From: Curtobacterium sp. MCBA15_001
GTDB taxonomy: Bacteria; Actinomycetota; Actinomycetes; Actinomycetales; Microbacteriaceae
Direction: 5' to 3'
NCBI RefSeq assembly: GCF_001864835.1
Contig: NZ_MJGI01000006.1
Span: forward strand, 132,989 to 196,988
Length of the DNA stretch: 64,000 bases
Shown here: piece by piece, positions 22,348-30,728 of the stretch
How the letters are laid out: every line of letters begins with the position of its first letter
Position numbering within the stretch: the first letter of the stretch is position 1
Made by a program: the position numbers and the translations under genes
Notes under the pieces: generated by a model
What the model was told of the DNA's origin: nothing
Database searches by the model: none
The model's input: the letters and a program-made list of their open reading frames with translations, nothing else

Positions 22348-23835
22348 GTGAACCACGACGAGGAGGCGCACGTGAGTGCTGGTACCCGGACCGAGACCGA
22401 TTCCCTGGGCTCGAGGGAGGTGCCCACCGACGTCTACTGGGGCATCAACACGCTCCGGGCGCTCGAGAACTTCCCGATCACGAGCGTGCCGATCGCGGTC
22501 TACCCGGACCTGATCGAGGCCCTCGCCACCGTGAAGCAGGCGGCTGCCCGGGCGAACAAGGCGATCGGGGTGCTCGACGAGGAGCGCGCCGACGCGATCG
22601 ACCGTGCTGCACAAGAGGTCCGCGACGGGGCCTTCCGCGACCAGTTCGTCGTCGACGTGGTGCAGGGTGGTGCCGGCACGAGCACGAACATGAACACGAA
22701 CGAGGTGCTGGCGAACCGGGCGCTGGAGATCCTGGGGCGGGAGAAGGGCGACTACGCGTACCTGCACCCGATCGACCACGTCAACCGCAGCCAGTCGACG
22801 AACGACACGTACCCGACCAGCGTCAAGATCGCGATGATCTTCAGCGTGCACCGGCTGATCGACCAGCTCGAGCAGCTGTCGGAGGCGTTCGCCGAGCGGG
22901 GCGTCGCGTTCGCTGACGTCCTCAAGGTCGGGCGCACGCAGCTGCAGGACGCGGTGCCGATGACCCTCGGGCAGGAGTTCACCGGGTTCTCGCACACCAT
23001 CCAGGAGGACGTCCTCCTGCTCCGCAAGGTCACACCGCTGCTGGCGGAGATGAACCTCGGTGCGACCGCCATCGGGACGGGCATCACCGCCGACCCGCTG
23101 TACCGCGACGAGGTCCGACGCCAGCTGCAGCACGCCAGCGGCATCGACGTGGTGACGGCCCCCGACCTGATCGAGGCGACGAGCGACGCCGGCGCGTTCA
23201 TGACGCTGTCCTCCACGGTCAAGCGCAGCGCCGTCAAGCTCTCGAAGATCTGCAACGACCTGCGGCTGCTGGCCTCGGGCCCGCAGGCCGGCTTCGGTGA
23301 GATCACGCTGCCGGCGCGCCAGGCCGGGTCGTCGATCATGCCGGGCAAGGTCAACCCGGTGATCCCGGAGGTCGTCAACCAGATCGCGTTCGCGGTCGCC
23401 GGTGCGGACACCACGGTGACCATGGCCGCCGAGGCCGGGCAGCTGCAGCTCAACGCGTTCGAGCCGATCATCGCGCACTCGATCCTGCAGTCGCTGCAGT
23501 GGATGACCCGAGGCTGCGCGACGCTGCGCGAGCACTGCGTCGTCGGCATCGAGGCGAACGAGGCCAAGCTCGCGGCGCAGGTCGACACCAACGTCGGCGT
23601 CGTCACGGCCCTGACGCCGTACATCGGCTACGCGGCGGCGGCGTCGATCGCGCACACGGCGCTCACCACCTCGACGCCGATCTCGACCCTGGTCACGGCG
23701 GCCGGGCTGATGGACGAGGACCAGGTGCAGCGCGTGCTGAGCCCGGCCCGGCTGTCGGGCATCGAGCTGGCGACGGGTGCCATCCCGGTCATCACCGAGG
23801 AGATGCTCGACGCCGAGGCCGAGCGCCGGAACTAG
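22348..23835 (+). CDS. aspA: Aspartate ammonia-lyase (aspartase)
   Basis: A protein of 495 residues, or 487 if it starts at GTG 22372. It catalyses reversible deamination of L-aspartate to fumarate. It belongs to the fumarase/aspartase superfamily: GGAGTSTNMNTNEV in the substrate region, HPIDHVNRSQSTNDTYPT, and the mobile signature loop GSSIMPGKVNP at about 327. NMNTNEV and the length distinguish it from adenylosuccinate lyase. Aspartase and class II fumarase are close, but PTDVYWGINTLRALENF favours aspartase. Both start options are plausible: leaderless at 22348, Shine-Dalgarno-led at 22372. Confidence 0.9.
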   Translation: MNHDEEAHVSAGTRTETDSLGSREVPTDVYWGINTLRALENFPITSVPIAVYPDLIEALATVKQAAARANKAIGVLDEERADAIDRAAQEVRDGAFRDQFVVDVVQGGAGTSTNMNTNEVLANRALEILGREKGDYAYLHPIDHVNRSQSTNDTYPTSVKIAMIFSVHRLIDQLEQLSEAFAERGVAFADVLKVGRTQLQDAVPMTLGQEFTGFSHTIQEDVLLLRKVTPLLAEMNLGATAIGTGITADPLYRDEVRRQLQHASGIDVVTAPDLIEATSDAGAFMTLSSTVKRSAVKLSKICNDLRLLASGPQAGFGEITLPARQAGSSIMPGKVNPVIPEVVNQIAFAVAGADTTVTMAAEAGQLQLNAFEPIIAHSILQSLQWMTRGCATLREHCVVGIEANEAKLAAQVDTNVGVVTALTPYIGYAAAASIAHTALTTSTPISTLVTAAGLMDEDQVQRVLSPARLSGIELATGAIPVITEEMLDAEAERRN

Positions 23836-23874
23836 CAGGCGCAGGCTGGCGGGCGCCTGCCGGCGCGCGCCGGC

Positions 23875-24954
23875 TCAGCGCAGCGGCGGCTCGCGGGTCG
23901 TCAGCTGCGCGGCGACGTCGCGCAGGTGCTCCTGGTCGGGGGCGACCTCGTCCTGGGGGAGCTCCTGCGCGGCGGTGCGCACGGCATGGGCGGCCGCGAT
24001 GTCGGCGTCCCGCCAGCGGGCCAGCGTGAAGTTGCGGGTGACGTCCCGCAGCGGCAGGCGGATCGACTCGTCCGCCTCGATGCCCGCCAACAGCTGTCGG
24101 AGCCGGATCACCTCGGAGTCGAGTTCGCCGCCGACCACGAGCACGAAGTTCGAGATGTACAGGTACACGAGCAGCAGGATCGCCCCGCCGAGCCACCCGT
24201 ACGCGCGGTTCCCGCCGCCGCCGATGGTCTCGACGTAGAGCGCGAACCCCACGGTCGCGATCGCCCACGTGCCGATGGCGAAGGCCGCGCCCGCCGACAC
24301 CCACCGCAGCTGCGGGGTGCGGACGTTCGGGGTGGCGTAGTACAGCACCGCCACCATGACGATGAGGTCCGCCGCCAGCACCGGCCACTTCAGCACGTTC
24401 CACAGGTCGTCGATCCACGTCGCCCATCCGAGCTGCGTGATGATCGCCGCGGAGATCGTCGGCGTCGCGAGCAGGATCACGATCGCGATCGCCCCGCCGA
24501 CCATGAGCAGCAGGGTGACGAGGAGCATCATGCTGCGGAACTTCCAGATCCGCCGTCCCTCCTCGACCTCGTACGCGGTGTTCATCGCACGGCCGAACGC
24601 CGTGGCGTACCCGGACAAGGACCACAGCGTCAGGACGAGGCCGGTCGCGAAGCCGAGCCAGGGGTTGTCGAGCGTCAGCAGCTGGCGCAGGGGCTGCTCG
24701 AGGTGCTGGGCGGTCTCGGGCCGCACGATGAAGCCGATGACCTGGATGATGTCGGTCAGGCTGTCGCCCTGCCGGTCCACGATCGCCAGCGCGGAGACGA
24801 CGGTCAGCGCGGCGGGGAACACCGTCAGCAGCGCGAAGAACGTCAGCGAGGCTGCGGCGTCCACGACCCGGTGCCGGATCACCGAGTGGTAGGTACGGCG
24901 CACGACCGCACGGACCCCGGTCCGCTGGAGGTCGCGCGTCCCACGTTCCGGCAT
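23875..24954 (-). CDS. YihY/virulence factor BrkB family membrane protein
   Basis: A 359-residue protein with about six membrane spans between residues 30 and 290, opening with the family motif VVDAAASLTFFALLTVFPAALTVVSAL and including the span segment GGAILLLVYLYISNFVLVVGGELD. A hydrophilic tail of about 70 residues follows. The family was once misnamed RNase BN; its molecular function is unsettled. ATG 24954 is chosen because TAGATT (24967-24962 on this strand) ends 7 nt upstream. A GTG at 24960 would overlap that leader position. It is convergent with aspartase. Confidence 0.88.
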   Translation of the reverse strand: MPERGTRDLQRTGVRAVVRRTYHSVIRHRVVDAAASLTFFALLTVFPAALTVVSALAIVDRQGDSLTDIIQVIGFIVRPETAQHLEQPLRQLLTLDNPWLGFATGLVLTLWSLSGYATAFGRAMNTAYEVEEGRRIWKFRSMMLLVTLLLMVGGAIAIVILLATPTISAAIITQLGWATWIDDLWNVLKWPVLAADLIVMVAVLYYATPNVRTPQLRWVSAGAAFAIGTWAIATVGFALYVETIGGGGNRAYGWLGGAILLLVYLYISNFVLVVGGELDSEVIRLRQLLAGIEADESIRLPLRDVTRNFTLARWRDADIAAAHAVRTAAQELPQDEVAPDQEHLRDVAAQLTTREPPLR

Positions 24955-24991
24955 GCACACGAATCTACCGGCCGCGGCGTGGGCGGGGCGT

Positions 24992-25088
24992 CCCGCGAGA
25001 GCGACACTTCTCCGCGGATGATCCGCGCCGATCTGTCGCCCTCGCGGAGGGAACGGTGCGCGGTGCGCGCGATCTGTCGCTTGCGCGG
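24992..25088. repeat. Family C repeat cluster (GCGACAGATC words)
   Basis: Three relatives of the word CGCGAGAGCGACA: one forward at about 24994, and two inverted as GATCTGTCGCCCTCGCGGA (from 25030) and GATCTGTCGCTTGCGCGGA (from 25071). The same word recurs at 27870-27922. The cluster occupies the gap between the YihY promoter and the 3' end of the MFS gene. Confidence 0.6.
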
Positions 25089-25143
25089 AACTGACCGCCC
25101 GGCCGACCGGTGCGAACGCGCCCGCGCGCCGGCCCGCGCGGCG

Positions 25144-26463
25144 TCAGTTGGCGTGCGGGTGCAGGGCGTCGTAGCGGCGGAAGGACGGCACCAGGCGCAG
25201 CAGTGCGGCGACGAGTCCGATGATGACCACGCCGCCCAGGATCGGCGGGTACGCGAAGCCCGCCGCGACGACCAGGCCCGCGTACAGGTCGCCGAGCCGT
25301 GGCCCGCCGGTGACGACCACGATGAAGATGCCCTGCAGCCGCCCGCGCATCCCGTCCGGCGACGCCGCCTGCAGGATCGTGTTGCGGAACACCGAGCTGA
25401 CGTTGTCCGCGCCTCCGGCCAGGGCCAGGAACAGTGCAGCGAGCCCGAGCGCCGGCAGGATCCCGGTGCTGAACGCGTCACCACTCCGCCCACCGAGGAC
25501 GTGCGCGAGCGCCACGACCACCCCGAACCCGGCGATCGCGGCGCCGTACGCCGTGATGGCCCACCCGACGGCCTCGCCCTGGCGGCGCACGTGCCCGAGC
25601 GGGCCGGAGAACACACTCGACAGCAGGGCGCCGATCGCGTAGGCAGCCGTGAGCGTCCCGACCGTGATCGCGCCGCCGCCGATGACGAGGGCGCCGATCG
25701 CGGGGAAGAGCACCCGGGGCTGGCCGAACGTCATCGCGATGATGTCGAGGACGAACGTCATCGTGATGTTCCGCGAGCGCCGCAGGAACCGCGCACCCTC
25801 GAGCAGCGAACCGAGCCCGGGGCGCAGGGCGTCGTGGTCGGCGGCCATCCGCGGCAGCGTGAACACGCCCGCGAACGCGAAGGTGAACAGCACGACGTCG
25901 ATCGTGTACGTCGGGGCGAAGCCCACGCTGGCGATCAGGACCCCGGCGATCGCCGGACCCACGGTGACCTGGAACCCGGACGCGATGCCGCCGAGGGCGC
26001 TCGCCGCGGGCAGCAGGTCGGTGCCGACCAGCCGGGGCACGATCGCCGAGCGGGAGGCGTTGCTGACGGTCGCGGCGACCGCGTTCACCGTGGCGAGCAC
26101 GTACAGCAGGACGACACTGTGCAACCCGAGCCAGGCGTGGGTGGCGATGAGCGCGACGGCGGCCCAGGCGATGATCGAGGACACCAGGGCGACGGTGCGA
26201 CGGTCGAAGGCGTCGGCGAGCATCCCGCCGTACAGCCCGGCGACGATCATCGGCAGCAGCGCGATCACGCCGACGAGCGCCACGGCGAAGGTCGAGTTCG
26301 TGATGTCGTAGACCTCGAGGCCGACGGCGACGGTGGTCATCTGCGTGCCGATGCCGGCGACGGCGGTCCCGGCCCAGAGTCGAGCGAACGCGGGGGAGCG
26401 GCGGAGCGGGGTGAGGTCGGCGAACAGGCGACGGCGCGGCGGTGCGGGAGTGGGTCGTGTCAC
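25144..26463 (-). CDS. MFS transporter (EntS-like exporter)
   Basis: A 439-residue, 12-span major facilitator. After a short basic N-terminus, FARLWAGTAVAGIGTQMTTVAVGLEVYDIT begins span 1. The loop 2-3 motif appears as GGMLADAFDRRTVALVSS, and the second half starts around VLDIIAMTFGQPRVLFPAIGAL. The overall pattern matches the enterobactin exporter/multidrug branch of MFS. The substrate is unknown. GTG 26463 is the only good start near the first hydrophobic segment; an upstream CATGAT at 9 nt is a weak -10. No siderophore genes are nearby, so a specific role is not assigned. Confidence 0.85.
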   Translation of the reverse strand: MTRPTPAPPRRRLFADLTPLRRSPAFARLWAGTAVAGIGTQMTTVAVGLEVYDITNSTFAVALVGVIALLPMIVAGLYGGMLADAFDRRTVALVSSIIAWAAVALIATHAWLGLHSVVLLYVLATVNAVAATVSNASRSAIVPRLVGTDLLPAASALGGIASGFQVTVGPAIAGVLIASVGFAPTYTIDVVLFTFAFAGVFTLPRMAADHDALRPGLGSLLEGARFLRRSRNITMTFVLDIIAMTFGQPRVLFPAIGALVIGGGAITVGTLTAAYAIGALLSSVFSGPLGHVRRQGEAVGWAITAYGAAIAGFGVVVALAHVLGGRSGDAFSTGILPALGLAALFLALAGGADNVSSVFRNTILQAASPDGMRGRLQGIFIVVVTGGPRLGDLYAGLVVAAGFAYPPILGGVVIIGLVAALLRLVPSFRRYDALHPHAN

Positions 26464-26574
26464 GGTGGAACCATCATGGTGCCTCCGACCGACAACGCGC
26501 GTGCCTTCGGCGCCGACGCGCGCGGACGGTGCCGCGTGACTGCGGGATCGGGCGCCTCTGGTTGACTTGCGGAC

Positions 26575-26946
26575 ATGACTGACCTCAACAGCAAGCCCGA
26601 GTTCGACGCCCCCGAGGGCCCGGCCCCCACCGACCTGGTCATCACCGACATCGTCGAGGGTTCCGGCGACGAGGCGACCGCCGGCTCGACCGTCAAGGTC
26701 CACTACGCCGGCGTCGAGTACGAGTCCGGCGAGGAGTTCGACAGCTCGTGGAACCGTGGCGAGCCGATCGACTTCCCGCTCGCGGCACTCGTCCGCGGCT
26801 GGCAGGAGGGCATCCCCGGCATGAAGGTCGGCGGGCGCCGCAAGCTCGTCGTCCCGCCGGAGCTCGCCTACGGACCGGCGGGCGGCGGCCACTTCCTGTC
26901 CGGCAAGACCCTGATCTTCGTCATCGACCTGCTCGGCGTCCGCTGA
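26575..26946 (+). CDS. FKBP-type peptidyl-prolyl cis-trans isomerase
   Basis: A 123-residue single-domain FKBP. Landmarks are VKVHYAGVEYESGEEFDSSW, PIDFPLAALVRGWQEGIPGMKVGGRRKLVVPPELAYG and a final strand LIFVIDLLGVR, covering the active-site aspartate, tryptophan and tyrosine positions. No signal peptide is present, so it should act in the cytoplasm as a folding helper. ATG 26575 lies 7 nt after a TTGACT hexamer. It overlaps the aldo/keto reductase start by TGATG, so the two are translationally coupled. Confidence 0.93.
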   Translation: MTDLNSKPEFDAPEGPAPTDLVITDIVEGSGDEATAGSTVKVHYAGVEYESGEEFDSSWNRGEPIDFPLAALVRGWQEGIPGMKVGGRRKLVVPPELAYGPAGGGHFLSGKTLIFVIDLLGVR

Positions 26947-27788
26947 TGTCGGCCGTCAGCCCGGCTCCCACCGTGGAGCTCAACGACGGCCACCGCATGC
27001 CGCTGCTCGGCCTCGGGACCTACTCGCTCGACGGCGACGAGGGCACCGCTGCCGTGGGCGCGGCGATCGCGAGCGGCTACCGGCTGCTCGACACCGCGCT
27101 GAACTACGGCAACGAGGACGCCGTCGGCCGTGCCGTGCGCGAAGCCGACGTCCCGCGCGAGGAACTCGTCGTCACGTCGAAGCTGCCCGGGCGCCACCAC
27201 GGCTACGACGAGGCGCACCGCTCGATCGACGAGACCCTGGCGAACCTCGGCCTGGACCACGTGGACCTGTACCTGATCCACTGGCCGAACCCGTCGGTGG
27301 ACAGGTTCGTCGAGACGTGGAAGGCCTTCGTCGACCTGCGCGACAGCGGCAAGGTGCGCTCCATCGGCGTCTCGAACTTCACGCCGGAGCACCTCGACCG
27401 GATCATCGACGCCACCGGGGTCGCCCCGGCCGTCAACCAGGTCGAGCTGCACCCCTACTTCCCGCAGGCCGCGCTCCGCGCTTTCCACGCCGAGCGCGGG
27501 ATCGTCACGGAGAGCTGGAGCCCGCTCGCCAAGCGCTCGGAGCTGCTGACCGAGCAGCCCATCACCGACGCGGCGGCCGCGCACGGGGTCACGCCCGGGC
27601 AGGTCGTGCTGCGCTGGCACACCCAGCTCGACGCCGTCCCGGTGCCGAAGTCCGGCGACACCGACCGGCAGCGCGAGAACCTCGACGTGTTCGGGTTCAC
27701 GCTGACCGACGACCAGGTGGCGGCGATCTCGGGACTCGAGCGCGGTCGCCTGTGGGACGGCGACCCGGAGACGCACGAGGAGATGTAG
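26946..27788 (+). CDS. Aldo/keto reductase
   Basis: A 280-residue TIM-barrel oxidoreductase of the AKR5-like (2,5-diketo-D-gluconate reductase) group. Visible parts are GHRMPLLGLGTYSLDG, the catalytic Asp/Tyr in LLDTALNYGNEDAVG, Lys in VVTSKLPGRHHG, VDLYLIHWPNP, VRSIGVSNF and the NADPH-binding VPVPKSGDTDRQRENLDVF. The usual active-site histidine corresponds to LIHW. It reduces aldehydes or ketones with NADPH; the physiological substrate is unknown. It is translationally coupled to the FKBP gene. Confidence 0.9.
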   Translation: MSAVSPAPTVELNDGHRMPLLGLGTYSLDGDEGTAAVGAAIASGYRLLDTALNYGNEDAVGRAVREADVPREELVVTSKLPGRHHGYDEAHRSIDETLANLGLDHVDLYLIHWPNPSVDRFVETWKAFVDLRDSGKVRSIGVSNFTPEHLDRIIDATGVAPAVNQVELHPYFPQAALRAFHAERGIVTESWSPLAKRSELLTEQPITDAAAAHGVTPGQVVLRWHTQLDAVPVPKSGDTDRQRENLDVFGFTLTDDQVAAISGLERGRLWDGDPETHEEM

Positions 27789-27802
27789 ACGCTGACGCGT
27801 CA

Positions 27803-27842
27803 GACGGGAGGCACGGTGCCAGCTGGCACCGTGCCTCCCGTC
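27803..27842. repeat. Palindromic repeat family A, copy 3 (perfect 40-bp palindrome)
   Basis: GACGGGAGGCACGGTGCCAG followed directly by its exact complement. It lies 14 bp past the aldo/keto reductase stop codon, so a terminator role is likely. Confidence 0.9.
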
Positions 27843-27869
27843 CGTCGGGTGGTCCCGACGCGACCCAAC

Positions 27870-27922
27870 CGCGGAAGCGACAGATCGCCGCCGGTGTCCG
27901 GTGGTGGTCTGTCGCTTTCGCG
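27870..27922. repeat. Family C inverted repeat
   Basis: CGCGGAAGCGACAGATC (27870-27886) and GGTCTGTCGCTTTCGCG (27906-27922) pair over about 16 bp with one or two mismatches around a loop of about 19 nt. It is related to the cluster at 24992-25088. Confidence 0.7.
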
Positions 27923-27970
27923 AGGATGACCGTCGAACGGCGCCGGCACGGAGTGTCGGTCCGGCGGGAC

Positions 27971-27976
27971 TACACT
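27971..27976 (+). promoter_or_regulatory. -10 element of helD-like gene
   Basis: TACACT lies 29 nt before GTG 28006, leaving a short leader with the GAAGGG ribosome-binding site. I saw no match to the rifampin-associated element described for HelR genes. Confidence 0.4.
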
Positions 27977-28005
27977 GGACACCCCTCTTTCCCGAAGGGA
28001 TGCGT

Positions 28006-30249
28006 GTGTCCGAACCGACCGAGATCGACCGCGAGCGTACGTACGTCGACGGGCTCTTCGCCCGCCTCGACGAACTGACCGCCGAGGCCGGCCAGCGTCT
28101 CGCCGAGACCCGCCGTCAGGCGGTCGGCGGGAACCACCAGAGCCGCAGTGAGCGCGACGCGTTCGCCAAGCTCTACGAGGACACGATCGCCACGCTCGAG
28201 CGTGTGGGGGACCGGCTGGTGTTCGGCCGCCTCGAGGTCGCCGACCCGGACGAGGGCGAGAGCGCCTTCCGGTACATCGGCCGCGTGGGGCTGCGCGATG
28301 TGGAGCACCGTCCGCTGCTGCTCGACTGGCGTGTGCCCGGGGCCAGCGCGTTCTACCAGGCCACCGCCGCGTACCCGATGGGCATGCGGGCCCGTCGGCA
28401 CCTCTCGCTCGAGGGCCGCAGCGTCGTCGGGGTCGAGGACGAGGTCTTCGACGCGACGCTCTACGACGACGAGCGCACCCACCTGCAGGGCGAGGGCGCG
28501 CTGCTGGCGGCCGTGACCGCCGAACGCACCGGTCGGATGACGGACATCGTCGCGACGATCCAGGGCGAGCAGGACCGCATCATCCGCTCCCCGCTCGAGG
28601 GCGTGCTCATCGTGCAGGGCGGCCCCGGCACCGGCAAGACCGCCGTCGCGCTGCACCGTGCCGCGTACCTGCTGTACTCGTACCGCGAGCGGCTCCGGGG
28701 CTCCGGCGTGCTCGTCGTCGGACCCTCCCCGGCGTTCCTGACCTACATCGAGCAGGTGCTGCCCTCGCTGGGGGAGACCGGCGTCGTGATGGCGTCGCTC
28801 GGGTCGCTGTACCCGGGCCTGCGCACCGCGACCCACGACCGCCGGGACGTCGCCGCGGTGAAGGGCTCGGCGGAGATGGCCGACCTGCTCCGCCGCGCCG
28901 TGCGCTCGCGCCAGGTGGTCCCGACGTCGTCGACCACCCTGGACGTCGAAGGGGAGCGCCTGGTCGTGCCGCCGCAGCTCGTCGCCGACGCCATGCACCG
29001 GGCGCAGGACCGGGGCAAGCCGCACAACGTCGCCCGTGTGACGTTCAACAAGAGCGCGCTCGACGCGATGGTGAAGCTCCTCGCCGACCAGCTCCGCGAA
29101 CGCGGCACCACGATCGACGACGCCGACCTCAAGGTCCTGCGCGAGGACATCCGCTCGTCGTACGACGCCCGTGTGCTGCTCAACACCGCGTGGCTGCCGC
29201 TGCCCGCCGAGAAGCTGCTCGAGGACCTCTACGCCCGCCCGGCCTGGCTCGCCTCGCTCACCCCGAACTGGTCTCCGGAGCGCCGAGCCCTGCTCGCGCG
29301 TGACCGCGGCGCCGGCTTCACGGTCGAGGACGTCCCGCTGCTCGACGAGGCCGCCGAACTGCTCGGCACCTTCGACCCCACGGGCGGTGCCGCCAAGCGC
29401 GCCGCGAAGGCCAGCCGCAACCGCGACATCGAGAACGCCCGCCAGGCCATCGAGAACATGGGCGTCGAGGGCATCGTGTCCGCCGAGCAGGTCGCCGGGG
29501 CCTTCGCCGAGGGCGGGGACCCGCGGTCGACCGCCGAACGCGCCGCCGAGGACCGCGAGTGGACGTACGGCCACATCGTCGTCGACGAGGCCCAGGAGCT
29601 CTCGCCGATGCAGTGGCGCGTACTCGCCCGGCGCAACCCGCTGCGGTCGTTCACGATCGTCGGTGACATGGCGCAGGGGTCCTCGCCCGGGGCCGCCCGC
29701 ACGTGGGACGACGTCGTCGGCGCGCTCGCTCGTCGTCGCCGGGGTCGGGCGCCGCAGGTCCCGCTCGACCACCGCGTCGAGGAACTCACGGTCAACTACC
29801 GCACGCCGCGCTCGATCGTCGAGGCAGCGGGGGCCTTCGCCGAGGCCGCGGGACTCGTCGTGACCGCGAACCAGGCCGTGCGCGACGGCGACCCGGTCGT
29901 GCGGCTGCGGGTGGCCCGAGCCGAGGTGCTCGACACCATCGCGGCGACGGTCGCGTCCGAGCGTGCGCACATCGGGTCGGGCACCACCGGCGTGATCGTC
30001 CCGGACGCCCAGGTCGACGTCGTGCGGCAGCGGCTCGCCGGCACCGAGTCGGACGTCCGGTCGCTCGGCTCGCCACGTGCCGGGTCGGTCACGGTGCTGA
30101 CCGGTGCGGACGCGAAGGGGCTCGAGTTCGACGGCGTGCTGCTGGTCGACCCGGACGGTGTCGGGGCCGACGCGGCCCGGGCGGCCGCGGCCGTCTACGT
30201 CGCGATGACGCGTCCGACGCGGCGCCTGACGGTCATCGAGGTCGCCTGA
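28006..30249 (+). CDS. HelD-family RNA polymerase-associated UvrD-like helicase
   Basis: A 747-residue SF1 ATPase: Walker A VQGGPGTGKTAVALHR at about 203-218, Walker B/motif II region HIVVDEAQELSPMQW at about 525, motif III FTIVGDMAQGSSP, and a C-terminal motif VI area (VYVAMTRPTRRLTVIEVA). An N-terminal coiled-coil arm (about 1-60) and the insertion between ATPase halves match HelD. HelD binds stalled RNA polymerase and recycles it; some relatives (HelR) confer rifamycin tolerance. GTG 28006 is chosen because GAAGGG lies at proper spacing; ATG 28000 abuts that site. Confidence 0.9.
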   Translation: MSEPTEIDRERTYVDGLFARLDELTAEAGQRLAETRRQAVGGNHQSRSERDAFAKLYEDTIATLERVGDRLVFGRLEVADPDEGESAFRYIGRVGLRDVEHRPLLLDWRVPGASAFYQATAAYPMGMRARRHLSLEGRSVVGVEDEVFDATLYDDERTHLQGEGALLAAVTAERTGRMTDIVATIQGEQDRIIRSPLEGVLIVQGGPGTGKTAVALHRAAYLLYSYRERLRGSGVLVVGPSPAFLTYIEQVLPSLGETGVVMASLGSLYPGLRTATHDRRDVAAVKGSAEMADLLRRAVRSRQVVPTSSTTLDVEGERLVVPPQLVADAMHRAQDRGKPHNVARVTFNKSALDAMVKLLADQLRERGTTIDDADLKVLREDIRSSYDARVLLNTAWLPLPAEKLLEDLYARPAWLASLTPNWSPERRALLARDRGAGFTVEDVPLLDEAAELLGTFDPTGGAAKRAAKASRNRDIENARQAIENMGVEGIVSAEQVAGAFAEGGDPRSTAERAAEDREWTYGHIVVDEAQELSPMQWRVLARRNPLRSFTIVGDMAQGSSPGAARTWDDVVGALARRRRGRAPQVPLDHRVEELTVNYRTPRSIVEAAGAFAEAAGLVVTANQAVRDGDPVVRLRVARAEVLDTIAATVASERAHIGSGTTGVIVPDAQVDVVRQRLAGTESDVRSLGSPRAGSVTVLTGADAKGLEFDGVLLVDPDGVGADAARAAAAVYVAMTRPTRRLTVIEVA

Positions 30250-30324
30250 CGCGTCAGGTTCGGGCCCGGCGGCTGCGTCGGCGACCGCCTCTCGGTTGTC
30301 GCGTTGCTCATCGGCACACGTTGC

Positions 30325-30385
30325 ACCCCCTCACGAACATCGCACCCCGTCGGGACGGGGTGCGATGTCCGCCGCGGGGTGCGAT
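30325..30385. repeat. Family B hairpin, copy 2
   Basis: ACATCGCACCCCGTC (30337-30351) and its exact complement (30354-30368) flank a 2-nt loop. Upstream GCACCCCCTCACGA matches the reverse of the flank at 5186-5204. A further partial copy, GCGGGGTGCGAT, follows at 30374. It lies between convergent helD and the inhibitor gene, again a 3'-3' site. Confidence 0.8.
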
Positions 30386-30435
30386 CCGTCAACGCCGCCG
30401 TGGACGGCGCAGACGGGAGGCCCGGGCCGGGTCCG

Positions 30436-30708
30436 TCAAGCGGGCTCGCCCTCGGTGCGGACGCGCTCGACGAGCGTCGCCCACTGGCCGTCCAGCTGGC
30501 TGCCCGGCACGGTGACCGTGGTGCGGGCGACGGTGATGGTCCACTCGAAGTCGTCGCGCACCTGCTGCCGACGGCGGACCGGCGGCTCGCGGGGGAGGTC
30601 GTCGACCAGCGCGGACCAACCGTCCGGGTCCGCGCACGACTCGGTGTCGAGGCGCCAGCTCCTGGTCGTGCCGGCGATCCCCCCGGTGCGGCGGACGACG
30701 ATCTGCAT
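30436..30708 (-). CDS. Emfourin-like protealysin inhibitor
   Basis: A 90-residue protein opening MQIVVRRTGGIAGTTRSWRL, the pattern of emfourin, the small proteinaceous inhibitor found beside protealysin-like M4 proteases. The remainder (VRDDFEWTITVARTTVTVPGSQLDGQW) fits the compact beta-rich domain. It has no signal peptide, so it acts in the same compartment as the protease. It lies 20 bp downstream of the protease gene on the same strand. TACGGT within that gap ends 7 nt before the ATG, so a second, inhibitor-only promoter is possible. The assignment rests on sequence pattern plus context. Confidence 0.8.
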   Translation of the reverse strand: MQIVVRRTGGIAGTTRSWRLDTESCADPDGWSALVDDLPREPPVRRRQQVRDDFEWTITVARTTVTVPGSQLDGQWATLVERVRTEGEPA

Positions 30709-30728
30709 GGCCCCGACCGTACGCCCGG

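Noticed and set aside
25144-26463. Siderophore export operon
   Set aside because: The MFS protein resembles EntS, but no siderophore biosynthesis or uptake genes lie nearby; the NRPS-like gene is 9 kb away without linkage.
27970-29970. A 666-codon open frame on the minus strand opposite helD, and similar long frames opposite pnp, ftsK, rnj, recA and the NRPS-like gene
   Set aside because: High GC keeps antisense frames open; these translations are Arg/Asp/Val-rich without domain motifs and lie opposite genes with clear family signatures.
30325-30385. Riboswitch or attenuator upstream of the inhibitor gene
   Set aside because: The hairpin is downstream (3') of both flanking convergent genes, not upstream, and resembles the repeat at 5151.
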